A stretch of 44,832 nt of DNA from an uncultured Saprospiraceae bacterium (GCA_938016265.1 CALLWB010000010.1:1-44832); one strand, 5' to 3'; shown: positions 1 through 8,541, counted from the first letter of the stretch. Numbers and translations: made by a program. Notes: generated from the letters alone by a model not told the origin.

Positions 1-612
1 GTGGCAATTGATTTTCAAATCAGCTTATTGAATGAATCCCCTTTTAAGAAGCTGGACAACTTAAATTCTATTTTGGAGGAGTTGGAAATACCCGCTCAAC
101 AAAAATTTAAGGCACCAAAAATTAGAGTAGAAGATTTTAGAACGACAAGCCCAAATGAAGAATTTGAAGTGATTTTAAATACCAAAGCACTTCAGGGATT
201 GACCTCAAAAGACATAGAGAAAGCCGCAAAGATATTTTATGATTCAACTGTGGAAGGAGGTTTTTTTTTGGCTGCTACGATGAATGTTCAAGGAAATAAA
301 AGAACTGAAATTGAGAATTCCTTTTTAGCCGCCGGTTATTTTTTGCCAAATATAAAAGCAGAACAATGGTATAGGAATAAACTCGAAGAAACAGGAATTT
401 TGTACGCCATGGTGCTTGGAAATCCGATGGTTCCAAGTTGGGGGCAATATGAAAACAAAGGAGGGAAAGAACAGGAAGAAAAGGATAAGGCAATATTAAA
501 ATCCTTTAGAGAAGAATATGTAGAGCGATTGAAGAAAAATTACGAAGAAGACAAAGGAAATTTTAAACCAGAAATTGACAAACTAGCATATATTATTTAT
601 AATACAGGGTGA
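1..612 (+). CDS. SAM-dependent methyltransferase-like protein, 5' end outside window
   Basis: The frame is open from base 1 and ends at TGA 610-612. The first codon happens to be GTG, but the protein appears to continue upstream: it begins with an AIDFQ-like strand, which in class I methyltransferases follows the glycine-rich SAM-binding motif I, and that motif is absent here. The stretch around residues 54-68 (EEFEVILNTKALQGL) resembles the motif II/III strand, and the later part (GGFFLAATMN, then an aromatic and charged tail) resembles the C-terminal half of small methyltransferases. The last 50 residues are rich in Lys and Glu. The substrate cannot be told. The family call rests on a fold-like pattern, so it is moderate at best. 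Confidence 0.5.
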   Translation: MAIDFQISLLNESPFKKLDNLNSILEELEIPAQQKFKAPKIRVEDFRTTSPNEEFEVILNTKALQGLTSKDIEKAAKIFYDSTVEGGFFLAATMNVQGNKRTEIENSFLAAGYFLPNIKAEQWYRNKLEETGILYAMVLGNPMVPSWGQYENKGGKEQEEKDKAILKSFREEYVERLKKNYEEDKGNFKPEIDKLAYIIYNTG

Positions 613-998
613 GGTGCCGTAGTTAATCAATCACAAAAAAATAAAGTGAAAATCAAATTACTCATTCTCCTCTGTTTATGCTCAACCATTAACTGCAGCG
701 AGAACGAGAACTATTCGAACAAATTTGTAAAACATATCAACACCTTCTTGAAATTTAATTTGAAGAGTCTGGGACTACAACAAATGCTCTTCCCTTCACC
801 TCCATCTCAAGAATCTTATGATTAGGCTTTAGAAATTTCGATTCGATCCTCCCAAGCAGCATCCACAAAATTTTACCCTACAAATATTCACTTTTATCCA
901 AAATCAACACTCCCTTTCGTAAACCTTTCCTATATTAAAGAAATCAACAATATTGTAGTTGCTTTTTTAATAACATTCAGAAAAATAAATTCGAAACT
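613..998 (+). other. Gene-poor spacer between methyltransferase-like gene and histidine kinase
   Basis: No confident gene. It holds one short lipoprotein-like reading frame (see 646-825). I see no clear Bacteroidota promoter and no terminator hairpin. Confidence 0.5.
646..825 (+). CDS. Possible small exported peptide or remnant
   Basis: GTG at 646 opens a 59-codon frame ending at TAG 823-825. Residues 2-16 are a hydrophobic stretch of Lys, Leu, Ile and Cys followed by NCSEN, which looks like a signal peptide with a poor lipobox. After the TAG the same frame stays open to TGA 1000-1002, which overlaps the start codon of the histidine kinase. It may be a short lipoprotein gene broken by one stop, or a chance frame. 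I see no family match. Confidence 0.2.
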   Translation: MKIKLLILLCLCSTINCSENENYSNKFVKHINTFLKFNLKSLGLQQMLFPSPPSQESYD

Positions 999-2996
999 AT
1001 GAGAGGAAAGTTTGTATTACTCTTGATCCTTTTTTCTACAATAGCCTATTCCCAAAAGGAGGAGCTTACTCAAAAGGTAAATACCCTTAAAGAGCAAATC
1101 GCCCAATCCGAGAAAGGTCAGAAATTGGAAGCGCTAGAGCAACTTACTTACCTCGTGGAGTTTAATGAAGACTACAAGTATACAGAGCTGGCCACAGAAA
1201 CCGTGAATCTAGCGGTGGAACTGGATAGTTTGGAATTGGCCACAAGGCTCACCGGAGATCAGATCTACTATCGGTGCAATATTTTAAATAAGCCTAAAGA
1301 GGGATTGGCATTGTACGAGGACTTTAAGGGGAAAGAAATGAGCCTAACCAGATATAGGTACAGGTCAAATCTTCACCTCTATACTGGTGATTGTTATTCC
1401 AGTTTAGGGCAGTTTGACAAGGCGATTGAGCAATTTGAAATTTCCAAAGAATTTGCACAGCGTTCGAATAGTAAAATACGCGTGGCGCAAGCACTTTATC
1501 GTATAGGATTTACGAAAGGATCGAAAGGTGAATTTGCCGCAGCCTCTCAGGATCTCCGTGCCGCAAATACCATCTACACCGAACTCAAGGACACACTTAA
1601 CAGGATCAATGTGAAGAACGCTCTCTCCATCCTCTATAGCCAAAATGGATTCTTTGAGGAAGCGCAAAAAGAACGAGAAGAAGCCATTGCACTAAATACA
1701 AAGAATGATGGCTCGGTGTATGGAGTTTACTATAATGCGAGTGCCGACGCTCGAGAGCAAGGAGACCTTGATGGATGGATATCCAACCTGGAAAAGTCAC
1801 TGGAGGAAAGTAAAAAAACACCGTACAAAAATGTTATACAACCTAATATTTTTAATACGCTTGTCATTGCGCACGCGACCGCAGGAAACCTTCAGAAAGC
1901 CCGAAAGTATTTGAAAATAGTAGAAAGTGATCCTGAAAAATACACCACAGGCAATGCGGCCCAATACTACTTGGAGGCGCAAAAACAATTTGCTTTTGCA
2001 GAAAAAAAATACACGAAAGCCATCGAACTTGGAAAGCAACATCTCGCCCTAAAAAAGGAGGAACAAAGTTTTGTCGAGATCTATAATGCAGAAAATTTTC
2101 TAGCAAAGGTCTATGCGAAACAGGGAAACAAAGCGGCTTCTAATGTACATAAAAATGAGTATTACCAGATTAAAGATTCCATCTCGAGTGCACAGAACGT
2201 CAGGTCGCTGGCCTATTTTCAGACCCTCTATGAAACGGAGAAACGAGATCTTAAAATAGCCGCCCAATCTTCTGAGCTCGAATTGCTGGAAACTAGAAAC
2301 CGAGTGCGCATGCAATGGTTTATCATTGCAGGGGTAATTGGACTACTCTCCCTGCTTGTGCTTTTCTTACGCAATAAGTACGAACAAAAATACCAGAAAC
2401 GACTGGCGGTAGAGCAACTACGCGCCAAAATTTCGGCAGATTTACACGATGATGTCGGCTCACTGCTCACTGGCCTTTCGATGCAAAGTGAGATTTTAGC
2501 CCTCAAAGCTCCAGACGACATTAAGCCCAAACTGCAACGGATATCGGAGTTGAGCCGAGAATCTATGCTCAAGATGCGGGATGCAGTATGGGCAATGGAT
2601 TCCCGAAAAGACAACTGGCAAAGCTTGATCGATCGAATCAACGAGTTCGCTTCAGAGACTTTTGGAGCAAAGGAAATTCAATATACCTTGGAAGAAAAAA
2701 ATCTGACCAATCAAGAATCGCTTTCGGGACCAATACGACAGCATCTGTATCTGGTTGCCAAAGAAGCGGTAGCAAACATCATCAAACATTCGGATGCCTC
2801 GAGCGCAGTGATCCAACTAGAGAAGTCGCGGACAACCATCGCCATGAACATAAAAGATAATGGCACAGTCATCCAAAAGCAAGCTGCGGCCGGGCTAGGG
2901 CTCTCTAATATGAAAGACCGGATCAAACAATTAGAAGGCGATCTTTCTATAGATGCAACGCAGGGGTATCAGATTAGTATTAGGGTGCCTGCTTAG
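999..2996 (+). CDS. TPR-containing sensor histidine kinase (HisKA_3 type)
   Basis: A 665-residue sensor kinase. Residues 1-18 form a signal peptide ending AYSQ. Residues of about 20-430 are helical TPR-like repeats, presumably periplasmic (for example the segment around residue 140, YSSLGQFDKAIEQFE). One membrane helix spans about 440-458. A short coiled stretch leads to the dimerisation and phosphoacceptor helix with DLHDDVGS, where His483 is the likely phosphorylated residue. The ATPase domain has the N-box around Asn593 (NIIKHSD), a DNGT G1 box and a GLGLSNM G2 box. HDxxGS kinases of this type usually pair with a NarL/LuxR-type regulator, but none is adjacent, so the partner must be elsewhere. 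All catalytic motifs look intact. Confidence 0.9.
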   Translation: MRGKFVLLLILFSTIAYSQKEELTQKVNTLKEQIAQSEKGQKLEALEQLTYLVEFNEDYKYTELATETVNLAVELDSLELATRLTGDQIYYRCNILNKPKEGLALYEDFKGKEMSLTRYRYRSNLHLYTGDCYSSLGQFDKAIEQFEISKEFAQRSNSKIRVAQALYRIGFTKGSKGEFAAASQDLRAANTIYTELKDTLNRINVKNALSILYSQNGFFEEAQKEREEAIALNTKNDGSVYGVYYNASADAREQGDLDGWISNLEKSLEESKKTPYKNVIQPNIFNTLVIAHATAGNLQKARKYLKIVESDPEKYTTGNAAQYYLEAQKQFAFAEKKYTKAIELGKQHLALKKEEQSFVEIYNAENFLAKVYAKQGNKAASNVHKNEYYQIKDSISSAQNVRSLAYFQTLYETEKRDLKIAAQSSELELLETRNRVRMQWFIIAGVIGLLSLLVLFLRNKYEQKYQKRLAVEQLRAKISADLHDDVGSLLTGLSMQSEILALKAPDDIKPKLQRISELSRESMLKMRDAVWAMDSRKDNWQSLIDRINEFASETFGAKEIQYTLEEKNLTNQESLSGPIRQHLYLVAKEAVANIIKHSDASSAVIQLEKSRTTIAMNIKDNGTVIQKQAAAGLGLSNMKDRIKQLEGDLSIDATQGYQISIRVPA

Positions 2997-3335
2997 GGGG
3001 GCGCATTAAGTTTATGTTGAGTAGTTCTCTTTTTTTAAACAAACGAATGAGCACATACTAATTTGTAATTAAAAAACAATAAAAAGACTTGTAAATTGAT
3101 TTTGATTTAGCATCTTTGGAATGGAGATACCTGCAACTAACTATAAATAAATGAAATCTTGCAATCGGTATTGAGGAAACATCCTTTTCGAAGGAAGGAA
3201 AGATAATGTTTTAGAGGAAACCACCGCAGCAAAATCCACGAAAGGTGGTGAATTTTTCTTCTACTTTATAAACGGAATAATTTTCGGGGGATATTTAATA
3301 CTGCAAGTGAACAGTTATTATCAAAACAAAACAAC
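2997..3335 (+). other. Spacer upstream of membrane protein
   Basis: About 340 bases without a supported gene. It contains a promoter-like pair (see 3089-3118). From about 3169 an open stretch without a start codon runs into the next gene in another frame. It encodes a Phe/Ile/Tyr-rich segment that looks membrane-like and could be a remnant of a related gene. Confidence 0.4.
3089..3118 (+). promoter_or_regulatory. Candidate Bacteroidota promoter
   Basis: TTG at 3089-3091, a spacer of 19, then CATCTTTG at 3111-3118. This fits TTTG-N19-TAnnTTTG except for the first base of the -7 box. It would transcribe the membrane protein at 3336 with a leader of about 210 bases. Confidence 0.35.
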
Positions 3336-3857
3336 ATGCCGTCAAAGAAACGCCTTTTCTTTCTATTCCTGGCCATCCTCTGCTCCATATTAGCAATGGC
3401 ATCCTTAGATTTTTCAGCAGCAGAGGAAGGAAGTGCTTGGAATGCGCTAATGATAAGTGGACCAGGTGTTTTTTATTCCATTTATCTAATAACCGCAATT
3501 CCTCGAAAATTAAGGTGGATAGATCAGATCGGTATTTTTTTATTGTTGTTTTGCATATGGCTATTTTCTTTTGGTGCAGCATTTGCCACCTGGGGACTAG
3601 GGCTGCCAATTCTAGGAGCGGTAAGCGCTATTCTAGTTGAAAAAATTGTATTCACCTCAAAAGAACCTGTAGGAGAAAAAGGAAAACAGTATCTTATTAC
3701 TGGTGGACTTTGCGGTCTGGCAGGTTATGTCGGATTTATACTAATGTTGAATTTTATGGGATTGGAGTTGGAAAGTATTTGGCTTGTTGTTTTATTCTGG
3801 CAACTAGGCATCGGGGTATTGATTGAAAAACAAAAGGCTGCCCTTTTTGTTGACTGA
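3336..3857 (+). CDS. Small polytopic membrane protein, unknown function
   Basis: A 173-residue hydrophobic protein with a basic start (MPSKKR) followed by about five membrane segments: roughly 7-24, 38-56, 63-86, 88-101 and 120-160. Only short loops separate them. No catalytic or transport motif is visible and I do not recognise a family. It ends 33 bases before the earliest possible start of the next gene, so the two could be cotranscribed. Confidence 0.6.
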   Translation: MPSKKRLFFLFLAILCSILAMASLDFSAAEEGSAWNALMISGPGVFYSIYLITAIPRKLRWIDQIGIFLLLFCIWLFSFGAAFATWGLGLPILGAVSAILVEKIVFTSKEPVGEKGKQYLITGGLCGLAGYVGFILMLNFMGLELESIWLVVLFWQLGIGVLIEKQKAALFVD

Positions 3858-3962
3858 AAAAGTAGAAAAGCTAATTGAAGGAACTGAAAATTGAAAACAA
3901 GCGTTTTTATGGATAGTTACAAAGACTTAAAGTTTGTAACTTACCATAATAAAAATCAAAAG

Positions 3963-4382
3963 ATGCTACAAAGAGACCTCATAAAAGAACAAATCGAACA
4001 ACTAGGAAAAGCAATAGGCAAAATACTAGCCGACTTCCTAGAACTAAAATCAATCGGCAAAGTAGCCAAAGGAATAGAAACTTCCAACCAACAACTACAA
4101 AGCCAATTAGACATCAACATAGAAACAGTAACCTCCTTGACCAAACCCGAATTAAAAGACTACCTCCAACACCGAAAATTGACCGCCAACCATATCGAAA
4201 TGTTATCCGAGTACCTCAAGGAAATAGGAATAGAAGAAATGAAAACCAACAAAGAAAAAGCAAAAATAAGCTTGGAAAAAGCCATACTGCTCCTAGACGT
4301 GGCAGACGAAACAACCCGAACCATGTCCTTCGATCGTAGAGGCAAAAAAGCCAACATAGAAAACCTACTACAACAACTATAG
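3963..4382 (+). CDS. Small helical cytoplasmic protein, DUF6483-like
   Basis: The protein is charged and predicted almost entirely helical, with no signal peptide or membrane segment. ATG 3963 was chosen (139 residues, beginning MLQRDLIKEQIEQLG) because this start resembles the N-terminus of a family of small Bacteroidota/Firmicutes proteins (DUF6483-like, from memory). TTG 3891 or ATG 3909 would add 24 or 18 poorly conserved-looking residues. The middle contains long Leu/Ile/Lys heptad-like stretches and the end is a basic linker plus NIENLLQQL. Function unknown. Codons favour A and C in the third position, as in the following HAD gene. Confidence 0.6.
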   Translation: MLQRDLIKEQIEQLGKAIGKILADFLELKSIGKVAKGIETSNQQLQSQLDINIETVTSLTKPELKDYLQHRKLTANHIEMLSEYLKEIGIEEMKTNKEKAKISLEKAILLLDVADETTRTMSFDRRGKKANIENLLQQL

Positions 4383-4417
4383 AAAACAAGTACGCTCTTT
4401 TCCGTAGGTATTGCGTC

Positions 4418-4476
4418 AGCAAAACAAGTCGGCAATACGTTCTACCGGAAGCCGGCCCCGTTCTAACAACTACTTT
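4418..4476 (+). repeat. Copy of a dispersed short repeat upstream of the HAD gene
   Basis: It carries AGCAAAACAAG (4418-4428), TTCTACCGGAAGCCGGCC (4440-4457) and TTCTAACAACTACTT (4461-4475). The first two modules recur with small changes at 41072-41108 and the third recurs exactly at 39217-39231; AGCAAAACGAG also occurs at 17782-17792. The function is unknown. Confidence 0.45.
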
Positions 4477-5310
4477 ATGCCAATGACTCCATCAAAAATA
4501 ATATTCTCCGATATCGACGGCACTCTCCTAGACAAAAACAGAGCCCTATCCCCACAAACCCTTACGGCCTACCAAAAAATAAGAGAGACACACGCGCTGG
4601 TCCTCATTTCCTCCAGAATGCCAAAAGGTATGGTCTATTTTCAAGAAGAACTCGCCATCCAACACTACCCACTCGTCAGCTACAATGGCGGATTAATCCT
4701 TGAAAACACCAAGGGCGATTACCTGGAACCAGCAAACATTCTATTCGATCAATCCATCTTCCACGAAACCGTCAAACACATCAGCAACTATTTAAGAAAT
4801 AAAGACCTCAATCTATCCGTCTACTCCTACGACAACTGGTACACCACCAAGCAAGATCAATGGACCGCCCGCGAAGAAAACAACACCAGAACACAAGCAC
4901 AACACGTCAATGATTTCTATTTTCAAGAACACAAAATACCTGCCCACAAAATAATGCTCATGGGCGATAAATTTGAAATTGACCAAGCCTACACCTTCAT
5001 AGAAAACAACTTCCAAACCCTGGATTTATATCGATCAAAAGACACCTACATCGAGATCGCCAGCAAAAAAACATCCAAAGGCATCGCCGTCCAAAAAATA
5101 ATGACCGAAGTATTCCCAGCAATAAATATCAAAAACACCCTGGCCTTCGGCGACAACTACAACGACATTCCTCTTTTTAATGCTGTAGGAACATCCATCG
5201 CCGTAGCCAATGGCAAACCTGAACTAAAAGAAATCGCCAATTTTGTCTGTGCTGGCAATAAGGAACACGGGGTAGCAGCGTTTTTAAATACCTCACTTCA
5301 TTTGATCTGA
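4477..5310 (+). CDS. HAD-IIB (Cof-type) phosphatase
   Basis: A haloacid-dehalogenase-like phosphatase of the Cof/YidA type, which typically hydrolyses small phosphorylated metabolites such as sugar phosphates or flavin mononucleotide. Motif I is DIDGTLLD with nucleophile Asp12 and acid/base Asp14. Motif II is LISSR near residue 46. The motif III lysine is in the TSKG stretch near 205. Motif IV is GDNYND at 225-230. The insert between motifs II and III is the IIB cap that defines substrate choice. The length of 277 residues is normal for the family. ATG 4477 was preferred over the upstream in-frame GTG-like start at 4411, which would translate through a dispersed repeat. A strong hairpin terminator follows. 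Confidence 0.88.
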   Translation: MPMTPSKIIFSDIDGTLLDKNRALSPQTLTAYQKIRETHALVLISSRMPKGMVYFQEELAIQHYPLVSYNGGLILENTKGDYLEPANILFDQSIFHETVKHISNYLRNKDLNLSVYSYDNWYTTKQDQWTAREENNTRTQAQHVNDFYFQEHKIPAHKIMLMGDKFEIDQAYTFIENNFQTLDLYRSKDTYIEIASKKTSKGIAVQKIMTEVFPAINIKNTLAFGDNYNDIPLFNAVGTSIAVANGKPELKEIANFVCAGNKEHGVAAFLNTSLHLI

Positions 5311-5332
5311 ATCACTGGTTTAAGGCAATAAA

Positions 5333-5367
5333 AAGCGCATTTCTATAGCAATAGAAATGCACTTTTT
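5333..5367 (+). terminator. Rho-independent terminator after HAD phosphatase
   Basis: Perfect 10-bp stem GCATTTCTAT (5337-5346) and ATAGAAATGC (5351-5360) with loop AGCA, preceded by A's and followed by ACTTTTTT. Confidence 0.85.
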
Positions 5368-5370
5368 TAT

Positions 5371-5855
5371 GGATAACTTTACCTAAAACATGCTTGTAAT
5401 TGTTCTTTGCAACGAATCTTTGTCGCTTAGTCCTGAAGGGACGATATAAAAATCATTTTATTCTTCTTTTTGTTGTGGGAAACAATTACATCGCCCCTCG
5501 GGGACTGAATTTGATTTTCCCTTTAGATATTTGTCGGTCATTCAGGGCTAGGGGCCGCATTCGATTTCTTCCGATAGGCCAGCGGATGATTCAATCCTCT
5601 CGAGCCTCCTGCTTCCGTTTCGAACTAGAAATCCTAACAAGAAGTTAAATATTCCTTAACGCTATACGTGTTCTTGAAAACCGCTTTGTCCTAGGGATAC
5701 TTGATTGGAAATATGATCATTAGCATTAAAAAATAAAAATTGATTTTCTAGAATAAAACACGAATTACAAGAATAAAAAATCTTTTAAGCCAATAATTAA
5801 CACCAAATCAATCAAGCTATTCTTGGCTAACGAACACTTTTAAAAACAAAACAAA
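5371..5855 (+). other. Repeat-bearing spacer upstream of desaturase
   Basis: No supported gene. The frame open at 5400-5648 is low-complexity in protein terms and sits on the imperfect inverted repeat 5426-5509, so I treat it as non-coding. A further degenerate GC-rich stretch (about 5540-5625) follows and may be a second, decayed repeat unit. The last 180 bases are A/T-rich and presumably hold the desaturase promoter, although I see no good -33/-7 pair. Confidence 0.5.
5426..5509 (+). repeat. REP-like imperfect inverted repeat, copy A
   Basis: The left arm 5426-5445 (CTTAGTCCTGAAGGGACGAT) and the right arm 5490-5509 (ATCGCCCCTCGGGGACTGAA) are complementary at 14 of 20 positions. The left arm shares AGTCC-GAAGG-ACGA with a second copy at 7433. 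Such elements are dispersed non-coding repeats in many Bacteroidota genomes and are sometimes mobilised by small Y1 (TnpA-REP) transposases. No transposase is present here. Confidence 0.55.
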
Positions 5856-7091
5856 ATGACAGCAATTAATAATCCCGTGCCACCAATCGAAATGCCCCCA
5901 ATTCGATATTCAAAAAACAAAAGCCCTTTTTATTTAGAGTTAACCAATCGGGTGAATGCCTACTTCTCGGACAATCAAATTTCCAAATTTGCTAATACAG
6001 AAATGTATCTAAGAACCGCAGGACTGCTGGTGCTTTGGCTGACCGTTTATGCATTGATGTTTTCCAGCCTGTTTAGCGGGTGGGCATTTACCTTGTTACA
6101 AGCAAGTTTTCATGTCATTATGTTTGTCATGACCGTTGCTATTGCCCATGATGGGAGCCACAATTCCTACCACAAAAGTCCCGTCGTCAATAAGTGGGTC
6201 AACCGCGTATTTGATGTTGTGGGAATCAACACGTACCTCTGGGAATACAACCACATCAAATCACATCACGTAGCACCCAATATTCCCGTGTATGACTCTG
6301 CGATTGACTCCTTTACTTTATTTCGATTTCACCCTATGGCGGAGCACTATTGGTTTCATAAATACCAACATTTGTACATCTTCGTGATCTATGCTTGCTC
6401 GACCCTTTTTAAACTATTTTTCCTGGATTTCTTTTCTTTAAATCGAAATCGAATTGGATTTGTAGAAATTGTAAAACACCCGACCCGCGAAGTCGTATAT
6501 CTGTTTGTCACCCGATCGATTGTGATTTTGTATACCTTGATTTTGCCGTTGGTATTTATTGATTTGCCGGTAGGGCAGTTGTTGCTTGGCTTTTTATTAG
6601 GGCATGCTATAAGTGGAATTTTGATTGGAATCATCTTCATGACAACCCACCTTTCCGAACGAACCACCTTCCCTTACCCGGATGCGGATGGCGTTATTGA
6701 CAACAGTTTCGACCAACATATTATGGAAACCACCGCTGATTTTTCGATCAACAATCGGTTTATCACATTTATTGGTGGCGGGCTAAACATTCATGTCGTC
6801 CACCATTTGTTTCCGAATGTTTGTCAAATTCACTTGCCGGAATTGGCAAAAATTGTCCAGCAAACCGCCAAAGAATTTGACGTCACCTACAAGGTTTATC
6901 CTAGCGCCTGGTCCGCCCTAGAGTCCCATATGGAAATCATGAAACGCCTAGGACAAAATGATGCAACACTCTTAAGTCCACAAAGCAGGAACGCGCTTGG
7001 AAAATCACGGGCATTGCAAAGTCAGGAGTCAACTCCACCCAAGGACAAGACCGACAACAATAATTGCCTTTGGAATTTGGTGTTTTCTTAA
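5856..7091 (+). CDS. Membrane fatty acid desaturase (acyl-CoA/acyl-lipid type)
   Basis: A di-iron membrane desaturase that would introduce a cis double bond into a fatty acyl chain, acting in the cytoplasmic membrane. All three histidine boxes are visible: HDGSH at 98-102, HIKSHH at 133-138 and HVVHH at 313-317. Hydrophobic segments lie at about 48-95, 165-190 and 215-270. The third box here is HxxHH, whereas front-end desaturases usually carry QxxHH; with no fused cytochrome b5 domain either, electrons must come from a separate ferredoxin or cytochrome. The last 40 residues are polar and divergent. ATG 5856 gives the expected length of 411. Regiochemistry cannot be read from sequence. Confidence 0.9.
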   Translation: MTAINNPVPPIEMPPIRYSKNKSPFYLELTNRVNAYFSDNQISKFANTEMYLRTAGLLVLWLTVYALMFSSLFSGWAFTLLQASFHVIMFVMTVAIAHDGSHNSYHKSPVVNKWVNRVFDVVGINTYLWEYNHIKSHHVAPNIPVYDSAIDSFTLFRFHPMAEHYWFHKYQHLYIFVIYACSTLFKLFFLDFFSLNRNRIGFVEIVKHPTREVVYLFVTRSIVILYTLILPLVFIDLPVGQLLLGFLLGHAISGILIGIIFMTTHLSERTTFPYPDADGVIDNSFDQHIMETTADFSINNRFITFIGGGLNIHVVHHLFPNVCQIHLPELAKIVQQTAKEFDVTYKVYPSAWSALESHMEIMKRLGQNDATLLSPQSRNALGKSRALQSQESTPPKDKTDNNNCLWNLVFS

Positions 7092-7222
7092 AGGTAAAGC
7101 TTTTAATAGCGTTTATCTATTAGCAAGAGGAATACAGGAGAGGGGAATTAAAAAACAAAAAAGAGGAGCAACCCAAGGTCACCCCTCCTCCAAAAACTAA
7201 CTAAATATTCAAAATTTTAAAC

Positions 7223-7272
7223 TCGAACTATGCAGTGGAACAATCTAACTCAAAGACTACTGCATAGTTCGA
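7223..7272 (+). repeat. Perfect 14-bp inverted repeat
   Basis: TCGAACTATGCAGT (7223-7236) pairs exactly with ACTGCATAGTTCGA (7259-7272) across a 22-base loop. No T-run follows, so it is not a typical terminator. It could be an mRNA 3' end structure for the desaturase or a protein binding site. Confidence 0.6.
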
Positions 7273-7432
7273 ATCATGTGCTCCATAGATTAGGTGCGCA
7301 GATGCTTATTGCTCAGCAACTCCTTTTATTCTTTCTATCCGTAGTTATTAGAATTTGTTACAAGGAACAACCTATTTATTATTTTGATAATGGGAATGGT
7401 GTAATATCGCACCAATTTCAATCCTTTTGAAC

Positions 7433-7524
7433 TAAGTCCAGAAGGAACGACATTATATAGCGGTGGATGAAAATCCTCCGTTAGATAACTTGGTGCATCT
7501 CAAAGTCCAGTAGGATGACGAAAT
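7433..7524 (+). repeat. REP-like repeat, copy B
   Basis: TAAGTCCAGAAGGAACGACA (7433-7452) resembles the left arm of copy A. An internal hairpin AGCGGTGGAT (7459-7468), GAAA, ATCCTCCGTT (7473-7482) pairs at 8 of 10 positions. A second AAGTCCAG-AGGA unit lies at 7503-7515 in direct orientation. Confidence 0.5.
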
Positions 7525-7634
7525 TAAATCACCAAAATTTAAATTTTTGTTGCTTGTCCTTGAACCCTACTAAGGTGATTTTTTTAATTGAATCCTGTTC
7601 TATAAATTAGCGTACGGACAATTAAGAATGGAAC

Positions 7635-8462
7635 ATGAACTATCAAAAATACGAACCCCATCAAGATCTGGAATCCCTAGTCAATTTTTACTGGACACTA
7701 GAAGTCCCAAAGTTGGAAAATCCCCAACGGCAACGAATCGTTCCAGATGGCAACATTGAAATCATATTTATCCTTGGCGATGACGTGAAACGATGGGTCT
7801 CTGAAGACGAGTTTATTCTTCAACCCCGCGCCATGGTACTCGGTCAAGTGACAAAGCCCTACTACATTCTGCCTACTGGGCAGGTAGAAACGTTTGCCGT
7901 GAGTTTTTATCCCTATGGGTTTGCCAATTTCGTATCTGTTCCAATTAGTGATTTGGTCAATCAGGAAACTGCACTAAACACACTATTTGACAAAGAAGAA
8001 GTCGATGAATTAGAACAGATGATCATAAACGCTAAGGACACTGCCACCAGAATCGAACACCTCGAACATTTTTTAAGAAACAAACTGCATACTGACAACG
8101 TCATCGACAAAATAGTGAAGTCCACCATCGATACCATTTTTTCCTCAAAAGGAAAGACCCCAATAAACACCCTACTAAAAAACGATCCCTCCAAAAAGAA
8201 ACAACTCGAACGAAAGTTCAAGAAACAAGTAGGCCTCAGTCCCAAACAACTAAGCAAAATAATCCGACTACAAGCCGCCCTAAAAATGGTACTGGATCAA
8301 GACAAGAATACCAGCAATCTCACAAACATCGCCTACGAAAGCGGATTTTATGACCAATCCCATTTCATTAGAGACTTCAAAGAATTCACTGGCATCATTC
8401 CAAAAGAATTTATAAACAACAAAGAACTACAACTCTCCGCCCTTTTTTATTCCGAAGAATAA
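7635..8462 (+). CDS. AraC-family transcriptional regulator (DUF6597-like N-terminus)
   Basis: A 275-residue regulator. The N-terminal 150 residues resemble the DUF6597 cupin-like ligand domain (early LVNFYWTLE, then PDGNIEIIF, then a Gly/Pro-rich strand around YPYGFANF). The C-terminal 100 residues form the AraC double helix-turn-helix: KQVGLSPKQLSKIIRLQAAL (about 196-215) is helix-turn-helix 1, and IAYESGFYDQSHFIRDFKEF with GIIPKEF (about 231-255) is the conserved second half. It lies directly upstream of, and codirectional with, the VOC-fold gene, 79 bases from that gene's ATG; a promoter between them suggests separate transcription. The ligand and targets are unknown. Confidence 0.9.
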   Translation: MNYQKYEPHQDLESLVNFYWTLEVPKLENPQRQRIVPDGNIEIIFILGDDVKRWVSEDEFILQPRAMVLGQVTKPYYILPTGQVETFAVSFYPYGFANFVSVPISDLVNQETALNTLFDKEEVDELEQMIINAKDTATRIEHLEHFLRNKLHTDNVIDKIVKSTIDTIFSSKGKTPINTLLKNDPSKKKQLERKFKKQVGLSPKQLSKIIRLQAALKMVLDQDKNTSNLTNIAYESGFYDQSHFIRDFKEFTGIIPKEFINNKELQLSALFYSEE

Positions 8463-8501
8463 GTGTCGCATTTATACAATTTTCAACGCACCCAAAAACT
8501 T

Positions 8502-8509
8502 AACTTTGA
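8502..8509 (+). promoter_or_regulatory. Candidate -7 box for VOC gene
   Basis: TAACTTTG fits TAnnTTTG and lies 32 bases before ATG 8542. The matching -33 element is weak (TTTTC at 8481). If real, transcription begins near 8515, which argues against the in-frame TTG at 8506 as the start codon. Confidence 0.4.
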
Positions 8510-8541
8510 TTTTAAGAAACATTAAAAAAAATAATACCACT

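Larger units (their letters stand above)
7092..7634 (+). other. Spacer with two inverted repeats and a REP-like copy
   Basis: No supported gene. It holds a 6-bp GAGGAG/CTCCTC hairpin (about 7162-7192, A-rich upstream), a perfect 14-bp inverted repeat (7223-7272) and a REP-like copy (7433-7524). The short frames at 6997-7200 and 7230-7430 have no family features and overlap these repeats. Confidence 0.5.

Noticed and set aside
3169-3398. Open stretch without start codon running into the membrane protein in another frame
   Set aside because: It looks membrane-like in part, but it lacks a start and overlaps a better gene; it could only be a remnant.
5400-5648. 82-codon plus-strand frame
   Set aside because: It lies on the REP-like repeat and its product has no protein-like pattern.
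7260-7290. tRNA-like TTCGAATC sequence
   Set aside because: It is part of the 14-bp inverted repeat, and no acceptor or anticodon arm can be built around it.
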